In this document: positions 54,957 through 62,653 of the stretch, piece by piece
Layout of the letters: each line of letters begins with the position of its first letter
Numbering within the stretch: position 1 is the stretch's first letter
Origin: Pectinatus sp.
GTDB taxonomy: Bacteria; Bacillota; Negativicutes; Selenomonadales; Selenomonadaceae
Length of the DNA: 64,000 nucleotides
Assembly: GCA_020025135.1 (NCBI GenBank)
Contig: JAHHSQ010000001.1
Location: 64,179-128,178, forward strand
Direction of reading: 5' to 3'
Made by a program: the position numbers and the translations under genes
The notes under the pieces: generated by a model
The model's input: only the letters and a program-made list of their open reading frames with translations
Told to the model about the DNA's origin: nothing
The model's database searches: none

Positions 54957-55754
54957 ATGAGTAAAGAAAGATTAGATAGTTTATTAACGATTAAACAATT
55001 AATGCCGAGCAGAGAAAGGGCAAAAGTGGCAATTAAGGCCGGTTTGGTTTTAGTTGATGGAAAAAAGATAGTAAAACCAAGTACTTTAGTTGATAGTGAA
55101 ACGGAAATTCGCATTTTAGGCGATAATATTGGTTATGTCAGCCGAGGCGGGTTGAAACTGGCGAAGGCTTTAGAAGTATTCCCGTTAGATTTACATGGCA
55201 AAGTTGGTCTTGATATTGGAGCTTCCACTGGCGGATTTACTGATTGTTCCTTGCAAAACGGGGCGAAAAAGATGTTTGCCGTTGATGTCGGTCATTCGCA
55301 GCTGGCAGAAAAGTTGCGACAGGACAAGCGCGTAGTAAATATGGAGCGCACCAATATCCGTTATGTGACAGTTACAGATTTGGGAGAACAAGTTGACTTT
55401 ATCACAATAGATGTAGCGTTTATCTCTCTTGGTAAAGTTTTGCCGGTTATTAGACCTCTATTAAAACCGACAGGGTATATCGTTGCACTCATTAAACCGC
55501 AATTTGAAGCTGGTAAGGAATATCTTAGTAAACGCGGAGTAGTGCGCGATGCCAAAGTGCATAAACAGGTTATCAAGTGCCTTTGTGCTTTCGCTGTGGA
55601 GTGCGGTTACGGAATTTTGGGGCTCGATTACTCACCAGTAAAAGGCCCTGAGGGAAATATAGAATATTTGCTTTTTTTAGGAATGAAGCGAGAAGCGACA
55701 ATTCCTCTGCAGATAGATGAGCTTGTTCTGGCAGCCCATACTGCTTTAGCTTGA
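54957..55754 (+). CDS. tlyA: TlyA family rRNA 2'-O-methyltransferase
   Basis: A 265-residue protein with an N-terminal S4 RNA-binding domain (MPSRERAKVAIKAGLVLVDG) and an FtsJ-like methyltransferase domain with LDIGASTGGFTDCSLQNGA. TlyA methylates 16S and/or 23S rRNA. Usual order dxs-tlyA-nadK-argR-recN. Confidence 0.92.
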   Translation: MSKERLDSLLTIKQLMPSRERAKVAIKAGLVLVDGKKIVKPSTLVDSETEIRILGDNIGYVSRGGLKLAKALEVFPLDLHGKVGLDIGASTGGFTDCSLQNGAKKMFAVDVGHSQLAEKLRQDKRVVNMERTNIRYVTVTDLGEQVDFITIDVAFISLGKVLPVIRPLLKPTGYIVALIKPQFEAGKEYLSKRGVVRDAKVHKQVIKCLCAFAVECGYGILGLDYSPVKGPEGNIEYLLFLGMKREATIPLQIDELVLAAHTALA

Positions 55755-55798
55755 CCCAATAATTTCATAAGCATGGCGATACGATAAGGGAGTGCAAA

Positions 55799-56647
55799 AT
55801 GAAAATAGGTATTTTCCCCAATGAAGGAAAGAAAGACAGTGTAAATATACTGGCCAAGATGGTTTCTTATTTTCAAAAAAGAAAAGTGGAGATATTTTTA
55901 CCGCCACATTTAGCCAGCGAATATGGCGGTAAACCATTTCAATTTTCCAATATAGAAAATTTACAAGAAAGTTTAGACTTGGCTATCAGTATTGGCGGTG
56001 ATGGTACTTTGCTTGGCATTTCGCGAGAATTAGCGCCGCACGGCATACCTGTCTGTGGCGTTAATTTGGGTACTTTGGGTTTTTTAACGGATATCGAAAT
56101 CAATGAATTAGAGGAACGTCTTGGCAATATTATTTCTGGACAGTATGTCATTGAACATCGCCTTATGTTAGCTGCTTATATCAAACAACAGGGTATGCGA
56201 AAATTGCTTGGTTACGCTCTTAATGATGTCGTCGTTAAGGCTAATAATTTAAACATGGTTGGACTGGAATTAAAATTAAATTCCTATAAAATTGCCGATT
56301 ATCGTGCTGATGGTCTCATCGTCGCCTCGCCGACAGGTTCTACGGCCTATTCTCTGTCAGCTGGTGGGCCGATAGTTAATCCAGAGGCTCAGGTCATTTT
56401 GTTGACTCCCATATGTCCGCACACCTTTTATGTGCGTCCTATTGTGATAAATGGTACGGAGGAAGTTTTAATTCGCATTAAAGATACTCTGCATGAAAAT
56501 TTTCTCACGCTAGATGGGGCCGTCAATTATTCAGTTAAGGCGGAAGACGTCATTTATATTAAAAAAGCTCCTTTTAGTGCTCAAATAGTGCGATTTACCG
56601 ACAGAAATTATTATCAAGTGTTAGTCAAAAAATTATTGATAAATTAG
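55799..56647 (+). CDS. nadK: NAD kinase
   Basis: Phosphorylates NAD to NADP. 282 residues: ISIGGDGTLLGISRELAPHG, VNLGTLGFLT and ASPTGSTAYSLSAGGPIV. ATG 55799. Confidence 0.95.
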   Translation: MKIGIFPNEGKKDSVNILAKMVSYFQKRKVEIFLPPHLASEYGGKPFQFSNIENLQESLDLAISIGGDGTLLGISRELAPHGIPVCGVNLGTLGFLTDIEINELEERLGNIISGQYVIEHRLMLAAYIKQQGMRKLLGYALNDVVVKANNLNMVGLELKLNSYKIADYRADGLIVASPTGSTAYSLSAGGPIVNPEAQVILLTPICPHTFYVRPIVINGTEEVLIRIKDTLHENFLTLDGAVNYSVKAEDVIYIKKAPFSAQIVRFTDRNYYQVLVKKLLIN

Positions 56648-56656
56648 GGGAACATT

Positions 56657-57214
56657 ATGCAGTGGATGAGCAATTCTTTGCAATTAAATAAGGCGCTGTT
56701 AAAAGCGGTTTTATCACAGGCTAAAACTATCGTCGATGCTACTTGTGGAAATGGGAATGACACATTCTTTTTAGCACAAAATATGGCAAGTGATGCCCAT
56801 ATATATGCTTTTGATATTCAAGAAGTGGCAATAGAGAATACTAAAGAATTGACACGAGAATATTCTGACCGCATCACTTATATCTGTGATTCACATCAAA
56901 ATTTTGCCCAATATATTGCAGATAAAATTGATATTGTTGTCTTTAATTTGGGTTATTTGCCGAAAGGGAATCACGCTTTAACAACTACGGCTGAGGTTAC
57001 TTTGCCGACCTTAAAGAGTTTTTTGGAACATTTACAAGTGCAAGGGCATATATCGCTGGCCGTTTATAGCGGACATCCAGCTGGGTTAGAAGAAGAAAAT
57101 GAATTGTATGCTTATGCAAAGAAACTAGATAAGCGACGTTTTACAGTAGGGTGGTATAAGTTAGTTAATCATCCGCAAGCACCTAGTTTGTGTTGGATAG
57201 AAAAACAAAAATAA
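56657..57214 (+). CDS. mnmM: tRNA mnm5s2U34 methyltransferase MnmM (YtqB family)
   Basis: A 185-residue Rossmann methyltransferase of the YtqB family: VDATCGNGNDTFFLAQ (SAM site), FNLGYLPKGNHALTT, and AVYSGHPAGLEEENEL. In Bacillus this enzyme finishes the wobble-uridine modification of some tRNAs. Confidence 0.87.
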   Translation: MQWMSNSLQLNKALLKAVLSQAKTIVDATCGNGNDTFFLAQNMASDAHIYAFDIQEVAIENTKELTREYSDRITYICDSHQNFAQYIADKIDIVVFNLGYLPKGNHALTTTAEVTLPTLKSFLEHLQVQGHISLAVYSGHPAGLEEENELYAYAKKLDKRRFTVGWYKLVNHPQAPSLCWIEKQK

Positions 57215-57312
57215 GTGTTTTATTATCTTTTATATCATCTATAGTGTAGTTTTTATCTATTCCATTATTTTTATTATTTTGATATTTTTGTAACTATTTA
57301 CAAGAAATATGG

Positions 57313-57318
57313 TATAAT
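57313..57318 (+). promoter_or_regulatory. Candidate argR promoter
   Basis: TATAAT 102 bases before the argR leader ORF, in an AT-rich gap of about 200 bases. Downstream (57333-57365) lie AT-rich partial palindromes resembling ARG boxes (TGTATAATTATAATG, GAATACTATATTAAG), which would fit autoregulation; the match is loose. Confidence 0.35.
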
Positions 57319-57419
57319 TTAAGAGTAAAAGTGTATAATTATAATGAAAATGAATACTATATTAAGAATACCATATTAATTACATAGAGATACCAATAAT
57401 AAAAGAAAGGGATTGTCCG

Positions 57420-57461
57420 ATGCACTGCTGGAAAATTATTCCTATTCGGGACAAAAGGTGA
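57420..57461 (+). CDS. Candidate leader peptide of argR
   Basis: A 13-codon reading frame MHCWKIIPIRDKR, starting ATG with AAAGG at about 9 bases and stopping 5 bases before the argR ATG. Its last codons hold two Arg codons, CGG and AGG, and the argR ribosome site (AAAGGTG) lies on its end. Ribosome movement here could sense arginine or couple translation; this is inferred and unproven. Confidence 0.4.
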   Translation: MHCWKIIPIRDKR

Positions 57462-57466
57462 AGACT

Positions 57467-57922
57467 ATGAAATCATTTCGTCATGAAAAAATCAGAGATA
57501 TTATCAAGAATAATGTCATTGAAACGCAAGAAGAATTGACGGAGGCATTGCGCAACCACCAAATTTATGTGACGCAAGCAACCGTTTCGCGTGACATAAA
57601 AGAGATGAAATTGATTAAGTTACCTACAGCAGATAATCGCTATCGCTATGCTAGTCCTATCGACAGAGACCTCTTGTATTCAAAAAATAATATGAGGCAT
57701 ATTTTTAGAGACAGTGTCTTGTCCGTTAAGAGCAGTCAAAATATCGTTGTCGTAAGGACATTGCCCGGAGCTGCGAATATCGTTGCTGCGACGATGGATT
57801 TTGAAGGTTGGGAAGAAATTTTGGGAACGGTAGCTGGAAATGATACCATATTGGTGGTGGTTAGCCCTGATGCTTCTATAGATGAAGTGGTCAATAGATT
57901 GGAAATGTTACGCAAGGTTTAA
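57467..57922 (+). CDS. argR: Arginine repressor ArgR
   Basis: A 151-residue regulator: N-terminal winged helix (EELTEALRNHQIYVTQATVSRDIKEM) and C-terminal arginine-binding hexamer domain (GTVAGNDTILVVVSPD). ATG 57467 is chosen over an in-frame TTG at 57413 because AAAGGTG lies at 57454-57460. It controls arginine genes; in argR-recN order as in many Firmicutes. Confidence 0.93.
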   Translation: MKSFRHEKIRDIIKNNVIETQEELTEALRNHQIYVTQATVSRDIKEMKLIKLPTADNRYRYASPIDRDLLYSKNNMRHIFRDSVLSVKSSQNIVVVRTLPGAANIVAATMDFEGWEEILGTVAGNDTILVVVSPDASIDEVVNRLEMLRKV

Positions 57923-57951
57923 TCTTAATTGGTATTGGTAGAGGAATTTTT

Positions 57952-59646
57952 ATGTTAAAAACATTAACAGTATGGAACTTTGCTTTAATAGAACATGCTA
58001 TTATTGATTTTACGGAAAAATTAAATATTTTTACAGGAGAAACTGGGGCAGGGAAATCAATTCTTATTGGCTCATTAGAATTACTTTTGGGAAAAAGGGC
58101 AAGTGCAGATTTTATCAGAACCGGAGCGGATTATTTGCGCGTAGAGGCGATATTTGATAGCCCATTAGATGGTCCAGTACATAGTTTTTTACGAGATAAT
58201 GCCATTGTCGATGATTCGCCAGAAGTGATTGTCGTAAGGCAGGTTAATCGCAATGGCAAAAACATTATTCAAATAAATGGCTGTCACGTGACGTTGAATA
58301 TTTTAAAGAGCTTGGGAGCTTTGTTATTTGATATTCACGGTCAGCATGATAATCAGTTGCTGCTCTCTACGGGGCAGCAACTAACTCTCTTAGATAATGC
58401 CATCGCTGAAAATGGTTTGGTGAGTGGGGAGTATAAAGAAGCATATGAAAAATATCTGTCCAGTCAAGAAAAGTTAAAATTGGCGTTAGCTAGTAGCAAT
58501 AAACAGCGTTTAGAGATGTTAAAATGGCAACGCGATGAAATTGAAAATGTCAATTTTAAAATTGAGGAATTCAATGCGCTGGAAGAACAGATAAAAAAAA
58601 TGACTAATTTTGAAAAAATAGTCAAACATGTCAATAATATTGACCATTTGCTGACCAGTGAAGATGGCGTAGGTGTATTGTCAATGCTCACTCAGGTACA
58701 ACATGATTTGGCAATTTTGACAGATTACGACGAAGAGTTCCGTCCTTGGCAAGATAAAATTGAAGATATTTACTTGCAAGCAGAAGAATGTGCCGGTAAT
58801 CTTCGCTCCTATATTGACCGCTTTGAATTTAATCCTACCGAATTAGATACTTTGTTGAGTCGTCGGCACAGCCTAGAGCGGTTGTGTCGCAAGTATGGTC
58901 CAACGCCAGAAGAAGTATTGTCTTATTACGGCAAAATAAGCGAGGAAATAGAGAATATCGAAAATTGTGATACGGTAATAGCCAATTTACAGCACGAAGT
59001 GGCGGAAAATAAACAAGTTTTACAAAAAAAAGCTGAGAAATGGCGGATTTTGCGCACGGGCATGGCCAAGAAACTTTCGCAAAAAATTACCGCATATTTA
59101 CAAGATTTGGGAATGAAGGAAGGACAATTCTCTATCGAAGTTATTCCTTTAGATGAATTTACGCCAAGGGGTACGGAAAATGTGCAAATTATGTTTAGTG
59201 CCAATCGGGGGGAACCATTAAAGCCTTTGCAAAAAATTGCTTCTGGTGGTGAATTATCCCGTATTTCTTTGGCAGTAAAGACAGCTACTGCTTACACAGA
59301 ACCAGTAGAAACGATGATTTTTGATGAAATCGATACAGGTATTGGCGGTAAGACGGCGCAACGCGTAGCTGAGCGAATTGCCTCGATATCATTTTGTAAA
59401 CAGGTTATTTGTATCACTCATTTACCGCAAATAGCTGTGATGGCTGATAAGCAATTTTATATTGAAAAGATGGCGCGAGGCAGTCATACTACAACCAACA
59501 TTCAAGTGCTAGCTGCTGGCGAACAGTTGCACGAAATTGCTCGCATGGCTTCTGGCATTGATATTACAGCTGCCGCTTTAGAAAATGCAATGGAGATGTT
59601 AAATAGTGCTAAGGAGCGAAAAAGAGAATTGGCTGAAGAACCGTGA
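57952..59646 (+). CDS. recN: DNA repair protein RecN
   Basis: A 564-residue SMC-like ATPase for double-strand break repair: Walker A FTGETGAGKSILI near the start, long coiled coil in the middle, and the ABC signature with SGGELSRISLAVKTA and the Walker B MIFDEIDTGIGG near the end. Confidence 0.95.
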   Translation: MLKTLTVWNFALIEHAIIDFTEKLNIFTGETGAGKSILIGSLELLLGKRASADFIRTGADYLRVEAIFDSPLDGPVHSFLRDNAIVDDSPEVIVVRQVNRNGKNIIQINGCHVTLNILKSLGALLFDIHGQHDNQLLLSTGQQLTLLDNAIAENGLVSGEYKEAYEKYLSSQEKLKLALASSNKQRLEMLKWQRDEIENVNFKIEEFNALEEQIKKMTNFEKIVKHVNNIDHLLTSEDGVGVLSMLTQVQHDLAILTDYDEEFRPWQDKIEDIYLQAEECAGNLRSYIDRFEFNPTELDTLLSRRHSLERLCRKYGPTPEEVLSYYGKISEEIENIENCDTVIANLQHEVAENKQVLQKKAEKWRILRTGMAKKLSQKITAYLQDLGMKEGQFSIEVIPLDEFTPRGTENVQIMFSANRGEPLKPLQKIASGGELSRISLAVKTATAYTEPVETMIFDEIDTGIGGKTAQRVAERIASISFCKQVICITHLPQIAVMADKQFYIEKMARGSHTTTNIQVLAAGEQLHEIARMASGIDITAAALENAMEMLNSAKERKRELAEEP

Positions 59647-60193
59647 AATTGATGCCAACTTAGTAGAGAAAACTCTTTCTACTAAGCCGATTTATACAGG
59701 GCGGTTATTACACGTTTATGAAGATAGGGTGCTACTACCTAACGGACGAGAAACGACGCGAGAGTGGATAAAACATCCAGGGGCAGCTGCCGTTATTCCC
59801 TATACGGATAAAGGAGAAATCATTTTGGTGCGGCAGTACCGTTATCCGTTACAGCAAGTAACTTGGGAAATTCCAGCTGGCAAGTTGGATAAAGAGGGGG
59901 AAGACCCCCTAATGTGTGCAAAGCGCGAATTAGGGGAAGAAACTGGCTATATTGCGCAAAGATACACTAAACTATTTACCATGGCTACCACAGCCGGATT
60001 TTCCAATGAATACATTCATATTTATTTGGCGGAGGGATTGGAAAGTGGCGTAAAACACCCTGATGAGGACGAATTTGTCGAAACTGTCGTCTTGCCACTG
60101 GAAAAAGCGTTAGAAATGATTTATAATAATTCGATAATCGATGCTAAGACTATGGCAGCTATTTTACAGGTAGCTAAAATGAAGAGAAAATGA
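59606..60193 (+). CDS. NUDIX hydrolase (ADP-ribose pyrophosphatase type)
   Basis: A 195-residue NUDIX protein: WIKHPGAAAVIP, then VRQYRYPLQQVTWEIPAGKL leads into the NUDIX box with AKRELGEETGY. The family hydrolyses ADP-ribose and related dinucleotides. The start lies in the recN 3' end; GTG 59606 has GGAG ten bases before, but a shorter start is possible. Confidence 0.9.
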   Translation: MLRSEKENWLKNREIDANLVEKTLSTKPIYTGRLLHVYEDRVLLPNGRETTREWIKHPGAAAVIPYTDKGEIILVRQYRYPLQQVTWEIPAGKLDKEGEDPLMCAKRELGEETGYIAQRYTKLFTMATTAGFSNEYIHIYLAEGLESGVKHPDEDEFVETVVLPLEKALEMIYNNSIIDAKTMAAILQVAKMKRK

Positions 60194-60279
60194 TTTTCTT
60201 TATCCAGTTTTCGTTAGATAATTTAGGAAAGGGAAAGCTGTTGTTCAATTTATAGATGGTGAACAACAGTAGGAAAAAT

Positions 60280-60654
60280 ATGTTCGGTTTTGGAAAGGAT
60301 ATGATATTCTGCATACCGGGCTTGATTTTAGCCCTCAGCGTTCATGAATATGCACACGCTTTAGCAGCAGTAAAATGCGGTGATGAATCACCTCGGATGA
60401 TGGGAAGATTGACCTTAAACCCCATTCAGCACATTGACCCGTGGGGATTAATCGCCCTTTTCTTTTTTAAATTTGGTTGGGGCAGACCAGTACCGATAAA
60501 CCCCAATAATTTTAACAATCCCAAGCGAGATGAAATTGTAGTCTCTTTAGCAGGACCGGTGGCTAATTTATTGTTGGCCATAGTTACCGGCTTAGTTTTG
60601 GGCATTGTCTATAAAGCAGGAATGTGGACACCGGTAGTAAATGATATTCTTTAT
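60280..60654 (+). CDS. M50 site-2-like metalloprotease, exon 1
   Basis: First 125 residues of a YwhC-type membrane protease: membrane segment with LALSVHEYAHALAAVKCGD, where HEYAH is the zinc HExxH motif, and FGWGRPVPINPNNFNNPKRDE with VSLAGPVANLLLA. It stops at TAA 60655-60657, before the second zinc motif. ATG 60280 follows AGGA; ATG 60256 is also in frame. Exon 2 continues at 61116. Confidence 0.9.
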
Positions 60655-61115
60655 TAAAACCACAGTCGTTTCACGAGAAACGTATTGTTGGCACTTAGTA
60701 AGCGCATAGAGAAATTTGTGCGTAGACATAGAACTATATTCTATGCGACAAAGAAACTGAATTGCTGGAACGACGTAAAGCTAGTTATACTACAACGGGA
60801 AATTGCAAGATTTGGACGTGATAGTGGCGAAAGCAGAAAAAAATAACTAGATGGCATACGGTTAAAACCTAAATGCTTAAAAATTGTCAATCAGCAGCGA
60901 AGCTCCCATAGGGAGAACGTTCAACGACTATTCCTCTTGAGGGAAGTAGGTACAAGCGTATCGAAGTGGTTTCGCCTAAGTCTTGTAAAAGATAAGGAGA
61001 AGATATAGTCTGTGCTTTAGTGAAAGCTAAAGAAGTTCATAAGAGAACTGCGCTGGATTAGCGAGCCAGTGTGAAAAACTTTCCGAGAACATTTGATATA
61101 ATGTAGGAAGAACAG
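60655..61115 (+). ncRNA. Group I intron / mini-IStron in the M50 protease gene (copy 6)
   Basis: 461 nt. P-like AATTGCTGGAA at 60760-60770, Q-like CAATCAGCAGCGAAG at 60888-60902, R-like GTTCAACGACTA at 60919-60930 and S-like AAGATATAGTC at 61000-61010. The 5' exon ends TCTTTAT and the guide is GTAAG (60698-60702). Near the 5' end CGTTTC...GAAACG makes a hairpin, near the 3' end ACATT...AATGT. The P9-like hairpin is CTTTAG...CTAAAG and P6 is GCTCCC...GGGAG, both compensated against other copies. The intron ends in ACAG (61112-61115). First bases TAA stop the protease frame. Confidence 0.88.
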
Positions 61116-61376
61116 TTAATAATCATTTACAATATCAATTTTGCCTTGTTTAATCTTTTGCCAATTCCGCCTTTGGATGGTTATAAGATTGTACTAGGTA
61201 TATTGCCTTACGAATTAGCTCAGCGTTACGCGCAGTTAGAGCGATATAGCTTGATTGTTTTTATCGTCTTTTTGCTCTTAGCAGGCACGCCAATTATGTC
61301 TGGTTTATTGCGCGCATTGACCGCACCATTCCTCTATTTGATAAATTTCTTGATAAACTTTATTATTGTTATTTAA
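61116..61376 (+). CDS. M50 site-2-like metalloprotease, exon 2
   Basis: Last 86 residues: LIIIYNINFALFNLLPIPPLDG carries the second metal motif (Asp of PLDG), then further membrane segments. Together with exon 1 the protein has about 211 residues, as usual in the YwhC family. The intron separates the two halves of the zinc site, so only spliced mRNA can give an active enzyme. The scpA start is one base after its stop. Confidence 0.9.
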   Translation, partial: LIIIYNINFALFNLLPIPPLDGYKIVLGILPYELAQRYAQLERYSLIVFIVFLLLAGTPIMSGLLRALTAPFLYLINFLINFIIVI

Positions 61377-61377
61377 A

Positions 61378-62097
61378 ATGATAGACAAGTACACTATAAA
61401 GCTAGAAGTCTTTGAAGGTCCTTTAGATTTGCTGTTGCATCTCATTGAGAAGCATAAAATTGACATTAATGACATCCCTATTGCGGAATTGACAGAGCAG
61501 TATTTGGCTTATTTGCGACGCTTTGAAGAGTTTAATATGGAGGTGGCGAGTGAGTTTTTACTCATGGCCGCCACGCTCTTACAAATTAAGTCGGCTATTT
61601 TGTTGCCGAGTAATAAAAAAGATATTGAGGATAAAGTCATCGTCGACCCTAGGCAAGAGTTGGTGGAGCGCTTGTTAGAATATCAGCGCTATAAAGAATT
61701 GAGTCAGATGCTAGAACAGAGGCAAGAAGGACACCTCTTTTACCGAGAATCTACTTTGCCATTGAAGCGAGAATATGCTTTACCACATGACGATATAGAA
61801 AAGTTGTGGCGCAGTTTTCAAATTATCTGGGAAGCTCACCAAGAGTGGGAGCACAGTAAAATTATTCAACGTGAGCCTTATACGGTGGGGGATAAGATAA
61901 AATACATTCTCTACTTATTAGAAGAGAAAAAAGAGAGATATATTTTATTTACGGAAGTTTTTGCCGAGGATGAAGGACGAAGTTCTTTGATTGCCTCTTT
62001 TTTAGCCATTTTGGAATTGCTAAAGTTGCAGAAAATTGCAATTCGCCAGGAGGAAAACTTTTCTCCTATCTATATTTTTTTGAGGGATGAAGCATGA
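61378..62097 (+). CDS. scpA: Segregation and condensation protein ScpA
   Basis: A 239-residue kleisin: LEVFEGPLDLLLHLIEKHKIDINDIPI is the canonical N-terminal motif, and FLMAATLLQIKSAILLP follows. With Smc and ScpB it compacts the chromosome. scpB overlaps by 4 bases. Confidence 0.95.
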   Translation: MIDKYTIKLEVFEGPLDLLLHLIEKHKIDINDIPIAELTEQYLAYLRRFEEFNMEVASEFLLMAATLLQIKSAILLPSNKKDIEDKVIVDPRQELVERLLEYQRYKELSQMLEQRQEGHLFYRESTLPLKREYALPHDDIEKLWRSFQIIWEAHQEWEHSKIIQREPYTVGDKIKYILYLLEEKKERYILFTEVFAEDEGRSSLIASFLAILELLKLQKIAIRQEENFSPIYIFLRDEA

Positions 62098-62621
62098 AAA
62101 AAGAAGATTTAAGGGCGGCTTTAGGAGCTCTGTTATTTGTCCATGGAGACCCCCTTTCTGAAAAGAAATTACTGGAAATTTTACCGGTAGAAAAGGCGGA
62201 ATTAAGGGAAGCTTTGTCTGATTTGGCGGAGGCATTAGAAAGCAGTTCTTGTGGTGTGCAGTTAAAACAAATTGGCAATGCCTATCAATTGGCTACGCAG
62301 GCATTTGTTGCTCCATATATTGAAACTCTAACCAATACTACCGAGCGAAAGTTATCTGTCTCGGCAATGGAAACTTTATCTATCATTGCCTTTAAACAAC
62401 CGATTACTAGACAGGAAATTGAAGCAATTCGTGGTGTTGCCGTACACAATGTGCTGCGTAATTTACAAGAGTGTAAATTGATTAAAGAAGTCGGACGTCG
62501 AGAGGGAGTGGGAAGACCCATTCTTTACGGCACAACAGAACATTTTCTAAAAAGTTTTAAATTAAAGGATTTGCAAGATTTAAGTCAGTTAAAAGATAAA
62601 CTCGCCGAGCAGGGTGTATAA
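62094..62621 (+). CDS. scpB: Segregation and condensation protein ScpB
   Basis: A 175-residue protein with two winged-helix domains: ALGALLFVHGDPLSEKKLLEI and LSIIAFKQPITRQEIEAIRG, then GRREGVGRPILYGTTEHFL. Partner of ScpA and Smc. Confidence 0.94.
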   Translation: MKKEDLRAALGALLFVHGDPLSEKKLLEILPVEKAELREALSDLAEALESSSCGVQLKQIGNAYQLATQAFVAPYIETLTNTTERKLSVSAMETLSIIAFKQPITRQEIEAIRGVAVHNVLRNLQECKLIKEVGRREGVGRPILYGTTEHFLKSFKLKDLQDLSQLKDKLAEQGV

Positions 62622-62653
62622 ATAAATTTCGCTATAAAGGATGTGTTGTTTTT

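Noticed and set aside
57333-57365. Definite ARG boxes before argR
   Set aside because: AT-rich palindromes are expected by chance here; the match to the consensus is too loose for a firm call.
5898-61115. Group II introns or CRISPR-like repeats
   Set aside because: No domain V hairpin or reverse transcriptase; copies are far apart and inside genes, not an array.
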